From NCBI GenBank assembly GCA_964626385.1, contig CAZVEO010000070.1, forward strand, positions 1 through 13,048: a DNA stretch of 13,048 nt, in the 5' to 3' direction. How positions within the stretch are numbered: the stretch's first letter is position 1; the number at the start of each line of letters is the position of its first letter. Positions 1-6,194 of this stretch are shown piece after piece. The position numbers and the translations under genes were made by a program. Origin of the DNA: Scybalousia_A sp964626385. GTDB taxonomy: Bacteria; Bacteroidota; Bacteroidia; Bacteroidales; P3. Below the pieces are notes generated by a model. It did no database searches. It saw only the letters and a list, made by a program, of their open reading frames with translations, and was not told the origin of the DNA.

Positions 1-16
1 TCTTCGTTTTATTTCG

Positions 17-54
17 ACGAATCTTCGTTTCGATTTCTCGAAACGAAGATTCGT
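17..54. repeat. Perfect 16-bp hairpin
   Basis: Bases 17-32 (ACGAATCTTCGTTTCG) are exactly reverse-complementary to 39-54, with a 6-base loop at 33-38. The left arm overlaps an imperfect 21-base tandem duplication: 1-21 and 22-42 agree at 15 of 21 positions, both starting TCTTCGTTT. T54 is followed by a short T run (55-58), so it could terminate rightward transcription arriving from outside the window. The gene it would serve is not visible. It may equally be part of the adjacent repeat cluster. Confidence 0.7.
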
Positions 55-55
55 T

Positions 56-198
56 TTTACTGATTATCAAGTAGTTACAAGGATGAAAAATGGAAATTTT
101 GTGGTAAGGGTGTTTTTCTCTTACAAAGTTACGAACATTTTTTGACCTGACCAAACGCGTGCACACTTTTTATTTGTAACTTATTGATAATCAGTAAA
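56..198. repeat. MITE-like element, 25-bp terminal inverted repeats
   Basis: Bases 56-80 and 174-198 are inverted copies matching at 23 of 25 positions. The shared core is TTTACTGATTATCAA, then three variable bases, then GTTACAA. The two copies bound 143 bases with no coding potential. A third copy of the same 25-mer lies at 12977-13001, inside the right-end repeat. Short non-coding DNA with terminal inverted repeats is the form of a miniature inverted-repeat element. No target-site duplication is obvious and no transposase is present, so the mobile nature is inference. Confidence 0.55.
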
Positions 199-201
199 CC
201 G
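127..201 (+). repeat. 75-bp long inverted repeat, left copy
   Basis: These 75 bases are the reverse complement of 12974-13048 except at T182, opposite G12993. They include the distinctive string ACCAAACGCGTGCACACTTT. The match starts where the window ends on the right, so the true repeat is probably longer than 75 bases. On this side it covers one terminal inverted repeat and roughly half of the MITE-like element at 56-198. No open frame lies in it. Confidence 0.9.
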
Positions 202-242
202 TTTTTCTCATTTTTTTTGTAAGTTTTGTTAGGTTTGCAGGC

Positions 243-279
243 ATTGCCTGTGCCCTTATAAAACAGCCTAAGGCTGTAA
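243..279 (+). repeat. Palindromic intergenic repeat module, left copy
   Basis: The reverse complement of this segment aligns with 12712-12747 at 32 of 37 positions with one gap. It contains the small palindrome ACAGCC-TAA-GGCTGT (263-277) joined to TGCCCTTATAAAA, a variant of the GGCTTTGCCCTATAAAA family at the right end. The neighbouring bases 237-250 also form a small palindrome (GCAGGC-ATT-GCCTG). The combination resembles REP-type palindromic intergenic units. Function unknown. Confidence 0.65.
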
Positions 280-353
280 CCTATCTCAACCTATTCAAAA
301 AACAATATTTTTTCATTTTTTTGAAAAAAATATTATAGAACAAAAAAAAATTA

Positions 354-361
354 TACCTTTG
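354..361 (+). promoter_or_regulatory. -7 promoter element for the ferredoxin gene
   Basis: TACCTTTG matches the Bacteroidota -7 consensus TAnnTTTG and lies 32 bases before the ferredoxin start codon. The surrounding 16-mer TTATACCTTTGCAAAA (351-366) is identical to the one in the transporter promoter at 6145-6160. No TTG lies at the usual 17-23 base spacing upstream; the nearest, TTTG at 320-323, is 30 bases away, so the -33 half is weak or absent. Confidence 0.7.
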
Positions 362-393
362 CAAAAGTTATTAACCTTATAAATATTTTAAAA

Positions 394-564
394 ATGTCGT
401 ACAAAATATCTGACAGTTGTGCTGCTTGTGGCAGTTGCATAGACGAATGTCCTTCTCAAGCAATATCAGAAGGTTCTGTGTATTCAATTGACGAACAAAA
501 GTGTGTTGATTGTGGAACTTGCGCTGATGTTTGTCCTATGGAAGCAATTCATCCAGAGGACTAA
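394..564 (+). CDS. 2[4Fe-4S] clostridial-type ferredoxin, 56 aa
   Basis: This small soluble electron carrier holds two low-potential [4Fe-4S] clusters and would pass electrons between cytoplasmic oxidoreductases such as pyruvate:ferredoxin oxidoreductase, hydrogenase or Rnf. Seen directly: two complete cluster motifs, C9-x2-C12-x2-C15-x3-C19-P20 and C37-x2-C40-x2-C43-x3-C47-P48, in an acidic protein beginning MSYKISDSCAACGSC. The length of 56 residues is normal for the bacterial 2[4Fe-4S] ferredoxins. The ATG at 394 follows an A-rich leader and a matching -7 promoter element; no other start fits. A hairpin terminator follows at 597-637, so it is probably monocistronic. Its redox partners are not in the window. 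Confidence 0.96.
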   Translation: MSYKISDSCAACGSCIDECPSQAISEGSVYSIDEQKCVDCGTCADVCPMEAIHPED

Positions 565-596
565 TCAAGGGACATAATTAAAAAAGTAAGTAGATG

Positions 597-637
597 CCCT
601 GCAAGAGTTTTGTAAGATATGCTTTTGCAGGGTTTTT
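597..637 (+). terminator. Rho-independent terminator after the ferredoxin gene
   Basis: CCCTGCAA (597-604) pairs with TTGCAGGG (625-632). The stem continues inward to 608/621 with two G-U pairs, leaving a 12-base loop. Five T residues follow at 633-637. It lies 32 bases after the ferredoxin stop codon. Confidence 0.8.
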
Positions 638-664
638 AAGTTAAAATAAAAAAAAAGATAGGCT

Positions 665-1321
665 ATGAATACAGAGGAATTGGGCAAGCAAATACATACT
701 AAGACTTTGCTTTTAAATGGTATAATGGACAACACCAAAAATGCTTTCGCAATGATGCGTTCTACATCTGAGAATATATTAACTAAACTTTCAAACGATT
801 ACCCAAAAGAGTTCGTTTTTTCTGATAGAAACGAAAGGGAGTTTGAGATACGTTTTGGTTCTGATATATTAGTTTTTATGATGCATACCAATGTATTTGA
901 GTTTTCTCGTTATCACGAAGTAATGCGTTTGCCATACGTACAACAGGACAAAGACCGTTCTTTTTGCGGAGTGATACAGATATATAATTTTTTGACTGAC
1001 TCCTTTGATTACAATAGAGATTATGATATAGGTTATTTGATAGGTAGAGTTTTTATCAATAAAGAAAATCATTACTTTATAGAAGGCAAAAGAGAGGTAG
1101 GGTTGTTGTATTCCAACTTTAATACTTCTATAATAAACCAAGAGTCTATAGAAAGTATTATAAAGTCTTCTATGGAATATGCTAACAATTTTGATTTATT
1201 AACACCTCCTTTTGATGAAGTAAAAGAGATGACAGTGGGGGAAGTTAAGAACCATGTTGCTTCTAGAAATAACATAACTGCAAAACGTTTAGGCTTTGTA
1301 TTTCAACAAGATAAAGAATAA
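665..1321 (+). CDS. Hypothetical protein, 218 aa, family not recognised
   Basis: I do not recognise a family. The predicted protein has no signal peptide and no membrane segment, so it is probably cytoplasmic. An N-terminal helical, amphipathic stretch (about 3-45) leads into an alternating hydrophobic/charged region suggesting a mixed alpha/beta fold (about 50-150, including FEIRFGSDILVFMMHTNVFEF and IGYLIGRVFI). A polar helix-rich C-terminus includes NHVASRNNITAKRLGF near 196-211. There are no clear catalytic motifs and one cysteine (C101). The ATG at 665 follows an A-rich stretch just after the ferredoxin terminator. I see no good promoter of its own, so read-through is possible. Codon use resembles the neighbours, and the frame is uninterrupted, which supports a real gene. 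Confidence 0.85.
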   Translation: MNTEELGKQIHTKTLLLNGIMDNTKNAFAMMRSTSENILTKLSNDYPKEFVFSDRNEREFEIRFGSDILVFMMHTNVFEFSRYHEVMRLPYVQQDKDRSFCGVIQIYNFLTDSFDYNRDYDIGYLIGRVFINKENHYFIEGKREVGLLYSNFNTSIINQESIESIIKSSMEYANNFDLLTPPFDEVKEMTVGEVKNHVASRNNITAKRLGFVFQQDKE

Positions 1322-1356
1322 GGTAAAAAATATTTAGTATTTTTTTGGTTAAAAAG

Positions 1357-1387
1357 TTTGGTAGTAATGAAAAATATACTAATTTTG
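1357..1387 (+). promoter_or_regulatory. Promoter of tRNA-Glu and probably rpsT
   Basis: TTTG (1357-1360), a 19-base spacer and TAATTTTG (1380-1387) fit the Bacteroidota consensus well. Transcription should begin a few bases later, about 20 bases before the mature tRNA 5' end. No terminator is visible between the tRNA and rpsT, so the promoter probably serves both. Confidence 0.8.
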
Positions 1388-1414
1388 CAATTCCAAAACG
1401 GATAAGACTACGAT

Positions 1415-1489
1415 GCCCCGTTCGTCTAGTTGGTCCAGGACGCCAGATTTTCATTCTGGAAATCAGGGGTTCAAATCCCCTACGGGGTA
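1415..1489 (+). tRNA. tRNA-Glu (anticodon TTC)
   Basis: A full cloverleaf can be folded. The acceptor stem is GCCCCGT (1415-1421) with ACGGGGT (1482-1488). The D stem is GTCT/GGAC. The anticodon stem CCAGA/TCTGG encloses loop TTTTCAT with anticodon TTC at 1450-1452. The T stem AGGGG/CCCCT encloses TTCAAAT. The discriminator is A1489. CCA is not encoded. The first acceptor pair is a G-U wobble (G1415 with T1488) where G-C is more usual. The gene also supplies glutamyl-tRNA for tetrapyrrole synthesis where the organism uses the C5 pathway. Confidence 0.97.
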
Positions 1490-1552
1490 CTTGTTTTAAA
1501 GGTATTAAAAAAGTACTTGTTAAGAAGTGAAGAATAAAGAATAAGAAAGAAA

Positions 1553-1804
1553 ATGGCAAATCATAAGAGTGCATTAAAAAGAATACGTCAAAGCGAAAAG
1601 AGAAGAATACACAATCGTTACTATATGAGAACGATGAGACACGCTTTGAGAGATTTTAGAGCAATAACAGATAAGAAAGAGGCAGAAGAAAAACTACCTA
1701 AGATGCTTTCTTGCATAGATAAGTTGGCACAAAAAGGTATGATACATAAGAATAAGGCTGCCAACCTAAAATCTAAATGTGCTAAGAGAATTGCTATCTT
1801 GTAG
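1553..1804 (+). CDS. rpsT: 30S ribosomal protein S20
   Basis: This is a primary 16S rRNA-binding protein of the small ribosomal subunit. The 83 residues match the usual S20 length and form. It has the diagnostic N-terminus MANHKSALKRIRQSEKRR, a strongly basic helical body, and the conserved C-terminal part HKNKAANLKSKCAKRI. The ATG at 1553 gives the family's standard N-terminus; an A/G-rich leader (AAGAAAGAAA) precedes it. It lies 63 bases after tRNA-Glu without a terminator between them, so the two are probably transcribed together from the promoter at 1357-1387. A hairpin terminator follows at 1865-1895. Confidence 0.97.
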   Translation: MANHKSALKRIRQSEKRRIHNRYYMRTMRHALRDFRAITDKKEAEEKLPKMLSCIDKLAQKGMIHKNKAANLKSKCAKRIAIL

Positions 1805-1864
1805 TTTTCTTTTTTAGAGAAAGATATTGGTTGTGTAATAAATTGGTTATACAAAACTGTTTTC

Positions 1865-1895
1865 CTCCGTCAAGTAACTGTGGCGGAGTTTTTTT
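1865..1895 (+). terminator. Rho-independent terminator after rpsT
   Basis: CTCCGTCA (1865-1872) pairs with TGGCGGAG (1881-1888) as an 8-bp stem with one G-U pair and an 8-base loop. Seven T residues follow at 1889-1895. It lies between rpsT and the TatD gene. Confidence 0.85.
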
Positions 1896-1919
1896 GATAT
1901 ATAATAATGGGTTGTGAAA

Positions 1920-2687
1920 ATGTTGATAGATACTCATTCTCATATTTATAGCGAGGAATTTGATACTGATAGAGGGCAAGCCATACTAAGAGCAAAAGCC
2001 AATCAAGTAAATAAGATACTTCTTCCCAATATAGACGAAACATCTGTAAATAGAGTTTTTGCTTTGGCGCAAAGCGATACAACAATGTTTTTTCCTATGA
2101 TGGGACTTTATCCCGGTTCAGCAGAAAAAGATGTTGAACAACAGTTATCAAAAATGTTTCCTTTTGTAAAGCAAAATAATGTTTGGGCCATAGGTGAAAT
2201 AGGCTTAGACTTTTATTGGAATAGAGATTATTACGACAATCAAATATTTGCATTTAAACAACAGTTACTTTGGAGCAAAGATTTGGGAAATAAACCTGTT
2301 TGTATACACTGCAGGAAGGCTTTTGATGAAATTTTTCAATGTTTAAAAGAAGACGGACGAACAAATTTTAAAGGTGTTTTTCATTGTTTTTCAGGTGATA
2401 TTAATCAAGCAAGAAAGGTAATTGAAATGGGATTTTTCTTAGGAATAGGAGGAGTTGTAACATTTAAAAACGCACATCTTGCCCAAGTTGTTGAGCAAAT
2501 AGATATAAAAAACATAGTACTTGAAACCGATGCTCCTTATTTGGCTCCTGTGCCTTATAGAGGTAAAAGGAATGAGTCTTCATACATAAAAATAATAGCA
2601 GAAAAAGTAGCACAAATAAAACAAATTTCTTTTGAGCAAGTTGCCGAGCAAACAACTTATAACGCTGAGCAATTGTTTAATATATAA
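1920..2687 (+). CDS. tatD: TatD-family metal-dependent DNase/hydrolase
   Basis: TatD-family proteins are cytoplasmic, metal-dependent TIM-barrel enzymes with DNase activity; some deacylate D-aminoacyl products, and the exact substrate here cannot be read from sequence. Counting from the ATG at 1920 (255 residues, normal length), the metal ligands are all visible: H6-x-H8 in LIDTHSH, E93 in GEIGLDF, H130 in CIHCRKAF, H155 in GVFHCFSG and D204 in ETDAPYL. An in-frame GTG at 1914 would add two residues, but the ATG gives the usual family N-terminus. The common GLHP motif is GLYP here (residues 62-65), a histidine-to-tyrosine change. No clear promoter was seen after the rpsT terminator. The peptidase gene follows after 6 bases and is probably co-transcribed. 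Confidence 0.93.
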   Translation: MLIDTHSHIYSEEFDTDRGQAILRAKANQVNKILLPNIDETSVNRVFALAQSDTTMFFPMMGLYPGSAEKDVEQQLSKMFPFVKQNNVWAIGEIGLDFYWNRDYYDNQIFAFKQQLLWSKDLGNKPVCIHCRKAFDEIFQCLKEDGRTNFKGVFHCFSGDINQARKVIEMGFFLGIGGVVTFKNAHLAQVVEQIDIKNIVLETDAPYLAPVPYRGKRNESSYIKIIAEKVAQIKQISFEQVAEQTTYNAEQLFNI

Positions 2688-2693
2688 GCATAT

Positions 2694-5600
2694 ATGAAAA
2701 AACTGCTTATTACTTTGGTTGTGTCGTTGCTATCCTTTTTTTGTATAAAAGCACAGGATACTTTTTCATACGAAAAAGACTTTATTTATATTACCAAAGA
2801 ATTTGGCAAACTTGACACCCAAAGAGTTGATTTACCATTTGGCACCTATTATGCAATACAATTAGAAAGAGCAACAAACCATTCTTCCATTATAGGTCAA
2901 GCACAATTGCCTCAAATTAGTTTTATAATCGATTTGCCGATATGTGAAAAATTTGATATAGAAGAAACCATATTAGAAAAGAATACCATAGTATTGGACA
3001 GCAATATTAAGATATACCCAAAACAACCTTCGTTATTCAAAAATAAAGAAGCAACTTCTTTTTATATAGACAAAGAGTATTATGCTTTAAATGAGTTTGA
3101 TAGGAAACAATATGCAACAATAGAGCAAAAAGGTATTATGGGTGGCGTTTCTTTGGGCAAGATAACAATTACTCCCGTTAGGTATAACCCACTACAAAAC
3201 ACAATTGAGTATGTAAGCAAGATAAGTGTTAAAATAAAGATTATAAACATAGATGAAAGCAAACAGAAAACTATCAAAAACAAAATGAGTAGAAGTTTTA
3301 GAGAATTTTTATCTGCAAGTACAATAAAATCTATTTCTTCCAAGTATCAAACCTCAAGTAATAGTATACCTTATTCTATGGTTATAGTTGCACCAAATGA
3401 ATATGAAAATACTCTTAAAGATTTTGTTTTTTGGAAAAAACAACAAGGTTTTAACATTTTAGAATTATATACCAATGAAATAGGTAATACTGCTGATTCT
3501 ATAAAAACTTACTTAAATAATTTATACAATTCTGATATAAATCTTTGTTTTGATTACTTGCTTATTTGCGGTGATGTAGAACAAATACCTTCTTTTGCTA
3601 TATGTAGTGAGGAAAATGAGCAAGAGGTACATTATACCGATTTGTATTATGCTGAATATACACAAGATAGCATACCCGATGTTTTTTACGGCAGAATATC
3701 GGCACGAGATACATCGGAGTTAAAAAACATACTTGACAAGACTATAAATTATGAAAGTTATAATTTTGAAGATGATGATTTTTTGGACAAAGCCTTAGTA
3801 GTGGCTGGATATGAAAATAGATATAACGCTCCTAAAATGTTAGATGGGCAGAATAATTATATAAAAAATTATTTATTCCCCTTAATGGACACTTCTATTT
3901 ATTACCACAATCAATCTTTAACGAATAGAAACAATATACTAACAGAATTGCAAGAAGGTAAGGCTTGGGTAAATTATACGGCACATTGTAATACTGAAGG
4001 GTGGTTTAAACCGACTATAAACGTAGAGGACATTTATACCTTATCAAATAACGGGAAATACGGTTTGTTTATAAACAATTGTTGTTTGGCTGGCAAATTT
4101 GATGAGGCAGAATGTTTTACCGAAGCACTTTTGCGTCAGTATAATGGCGGAGCGGTGGCTACAATAGGTGCGAGCAACAATACGCTATGGGAGGAGGATT
4201 ATTATTGGTCAGTAGGTTTTAAAACTCTCAACTACAACCCTGTTTATACAGCAAATAATCTTGGACTTTATGATAGGTATTTCCATACTCACAACGAACC
4301 TATTAGTCAACAATATATAACAGCTGGACAAATGCTCTTTGCTGGTTGGTTGGCCTTAATGCAAAGTTCTTCTCCTTACTCACACTACTATAGAGAAATA
4401 TATAATTTGCAAGGCGACCCTTCTTTGATGGCATACGCAGGAAAGGGAAGAAAAATTATTTCTGATTATGAGAAAAATATTCCTGTTGGTACTCAAACAA
4501 TAATTTTCAACACCCAACCAAACGCGTATGTTTCTTTGTCCAAAGATAATGATATAGTTGCTGTAAATACTGCCGATAGCAATGGACAGGTTTGTTTGAA
4601 TGTTTCTTCTATATGCGACATTTGTGAGTTAAAGATGGTTATAAGTCATCAGTTTTTTAGACCAACAATAGACACTCTGTTTTTTGTTGCTCCGCAAGAT
4701 GGTTTTATAACAATAAACAATTTGCAATTAATAAACTTAAACAATAATACTGTGGTAAATTATATAGAAGAAAATACATTGTATTCAGTTAGTTTTGACC
4801 TTACAAATATAGGTCAATCTCTCTTTGTTTTTGACAATAAGTCCATAGTTGCAAGCCTTCCTTTATTAGAAGATGAGGATATAATATTGTATGATTCTAT
4901 AAAAAATATTAACCACCTTGCTCCAAATAAAACTATACATATAGAAAACACCTTTTTATTCAAAACTTCCCAAAGTCTAAAAAACAAAAAACGAATACGA
5001 CTCAATATAGAAATCAATTCTATTAGCCAAACTTATAAAAATTACATCTTTGATTTTTACTCAAAGGCACCTGATTTGGATTTGAATATAGTAGAACTTA
5101 CATTTAACGAAAATAATATATGTGTCAATGCAGAGTTAAGAAATAATGGACAATTACCCTCGCAACAGGGCAATTTGTTTGTAGAAAACCTTAATAAAGT
5201 TTTTAATATTGCGCCAATAGGAGAAAAAGAAACGAGGGATATAAATTTTACTTTGGATAGAAATGTTTTTGAGGATACTATATTTTTGTGTTTGACTTAT
5301 AGGGCTGGAAATTATTTTATTACAAAAACACTATTGCTTGATACCAAAAGACAAGTAGAGTCCTTTGAATATGATAGTCTTTTAGTATATATTGTTAATA
5401 ATAATTCACATCCTTGGGTTATTGATAATACAACGTCTTTTTATGGACAAAAATCTTTTCGTTCGAGTTACAACTTGCCTAATAAGGCTAATTCTTCATT
5501 TACCTTAAATGTGGAAAATGTATTATTGGATAGCATAAGTTTTTATGTTAAAGTTAGTTCAGAAGAAAACCAAGACGTGTTTGATTTTTATATTGATAAT

Positions 5601-6032
5601 AATTTGATGCTTTCTTTATCTGGCTATGAGAATTGGTCATACAGATGTTTTTTGCTAAACCCCGGACAACATACTCTTGTTTTTAGCTATCACAAAGATA
5701 AAATGGTGAGCGTGGGGGAAGACGCTGTTTGGGTAGATAATATTTCCTTACCGTATAAAAGTTATGTAGATTTACAACAAGAAAAGACTGATTCTGATGA
5801 GACAATACTCCTTTATCCAACTCCTTTTGTTGATATCCTAAGAATAGAAAACGTATTGCCTAACACAATAATTCATATATATGATAACCTTTCTAATATA
5901 GTTTATTTCAAAAAGTCGCAAGAGGATAAATTGATGTTGAATTTAGAATTTTTAAAAGGCGGTGTTTATCATATTGTTTTTATAAATAATAAAACAACTT
6001 ATTACAAAGGCAAAATTATAAAAACAAACTAA
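2694..6032 (+). CDS. Gingipain-like C25 cysteine peptidase, T9SS type A cargo
   Basis: A secreted endopeptidase likely exported by Sec and then T9SS to the surface or medium. Visible order in 1112 residues: signal peptide 1-20 (MKKLLITLVVSLLSFFCIKA), C25 propeptide about 22-215, caspase-like catalytic domain about 225-580, gingipain-type Ig-like domain about 590-665, beta-rich domains about 670-880, a jelly-roll-like adhesin domain about 888-1020 (ending WVDNISLP), and a C-terminal sorting domain about 1038-1112. The catalytic pair is H431 (in NYTAHCNTEGW) and C464 (in NNCCLAGKFD); their 33-residue spacing equals that recalled for RgpB (H211, C244). The adjacent C463 is a curiosity. The sorting tail is divergent: YPTP replaces the common PNP. 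Cleavage specificity cannot be inferred. It begins 6 bases after tatD. Confidence 0.93.
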   Translation: MKKLLITLVVSLLSFFCIKAQDTFSYEKDFIYITKEFGKLDTQRVDLPFGTYYAIQLERATNHSSIIGQAQLPQISFIIDLPICEKFDIEETILEKNTIVLDSNIKIYPKQPSLFKNKEATSFYIDKEYYALNEFDRKQYATIEQKGIMGGVSLGKITITPVRYNPLQNTIEYVSKISVKIKIINIDESKQKTIKNKMSRSFREFLSASTIKSISSKYQTSSNSIPYSMVIVAPNEYENTLKDFVFWKKQQGFNILELYTNEIGNTADSIKTYLNNLYNSDINLCFDYLLICGDVEQIPSFAICSEENEQEVHYTDLYYAEYTQDSIPDVFYGRISARDTSELKNILDKTINYESYNFEDDDFLDKALVVAGYENRYNAPKMLDGQNNYIKNYLFPLMDTSIYYHNQSLTNRNNILTELQEGKAWVNYTAHCNTEGWFKPTINVEDIYTLSNNGKYGLFINNCCLAGKFDEAECFTEALLRQYNGGAVATIGASNNTLWEEDYYWSVGFKTLNYNPVYTANNLGLYDRYFHTHNEPISQQYITAGQMLFAGWLALMQSSSPYSHYYREIYNLQGDPSLMAYAGKGRKIISDYEKNIPVGTQTIIFNTQPNAYVSLSKDNDIVAVNTADSNGQVCLNVSSICDICELKMVISHQFFRPTIDTLFFVAPQDGFITINNLQLINLNNNTVVNYIEENTLYSVSFDLTNIGQSLFVFDNKSIVASLPLLEDEDIILYDSIKNINHLAPNKTIHIENTFLFKTSQSLKNKKRIRLNIEINSISQTYKNYIFDFYSKAPDLDLNIVELTFNENNICVNAELRNNGQLPSQQGNLFVENLNKVFNIAPIGEKETRDINFTLDRNVFEDTIFLCLTYRAGNYFITKTLLLDTKRQVESFEYDSLLVYIVNNNSHPWVIDNTTSFYGQKSFRSSYNLPNKANSSFTLNVENVLLDSISFYVKVSSEENQDVFDFYIDNNLMLSLSGYENWSYRCFLLNPGQHTLVFSYHKDKMVSVGEDAVWVDNISLPYKSYVDLQQEKTDSDETILLYPTPFVDILRIENVLPNTIIHIYDNLSNIVYFKKSQEDKLMLNLEFLKGGVYHIVFINNKTTYYKGKIIKTN

Positions 6033-6124
6033 TATATAGACAACCCATTTAACCCTTGGTTACCACATAATAATTTATGTAATAAAAACTACTGCCTTTT
6101 TGTGTCAGTTTTTAGTGTTTCAAT

Positions 6125-6155
6125 TTTGTTACAAAAATAATTATTTATACCTTTG
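6125..6155 (+). promoter_or_regulatory. Promoter of the Na/Pi cotransporter-family gene
   Basis: TTTG (6125-6128), a 19-base spacer and TACCTTTG (6148-6155) form a near-ideal Bacteroidota promoter. The 16-mer TTATACCTTTGCAAAA (6145-6160) is identical to that before the ferredoxin gene. The -7 element ends at 6155, so transcription starts after it. A TTG codon at 6153 that would extend the downstream frame is therefore untranscribed from this promoter. Confidence 0.85.
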
Positions 6156-6194
6156 CAAAATAATTTTAATATTCACAAACATCAAACAAAAAAA

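Larger units (their letters stand above)
1..393. other. Repeat-rich non-coding left end
   Basis: No open frame with coding character is visible here on either strand. It holds, in order: a strong hairpin (17-54), a MITE-like element bounded by 25-base inverted repeats (56-198) that contains most of the 75-base repeat also present at the right end (127-201), a T-rich stretch (202-235), a palindromic module related to one at the right end (243-279), two decamer-like units (about 280-296), and an A/T-rich stretch leading into the ferredoxin promoter (354-361). The individual elements are listed separately. Confidence 0.8.

Noticed and set aside
1487..1521. 9-base direct repeat GTACTTGTT at the tRNA 3' end as an integration site
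   Set aside because: Nine bases separated by 17 is too short to support an attachment site, and there is no integrase or inserted DNA.
1345..1530. Open frame of 61 codons on the + strand
   Set aside because: It overlaps the tRNA-Glu gene and its promoter; the translation is simply the tRNA read as protein.
1263..1574. Minus-strand open frames opposite the main genes
   Set aside because: All minus-strand frames, including this one, overlap confident + strand genes or the tRNA and lack recognisable protein features.
2694..6032. T9SS sortase PorU
   Set aside because: PorU is also a C25 protein of about 1150 residues, but as I recall its catalytic cysteine lies far later (near 690). Here C464 follows a gingipain-length propeptide, so a gingipain-like peptidase fits better.
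6065..6080. Hairpin ACATAA-TAAT-TTATGT as terminator of the peptidase gene
   Set aside because: A six-base all but AT-only stem without a following T run is expected by chance in DNA of this composition.
6153..6194. N-terminal 14-residue extension of the transporter from TTG
   Set aside because: The TTG is part of the -7 promoter element, and the ATG at 6195 has the better leader and N-terminus.
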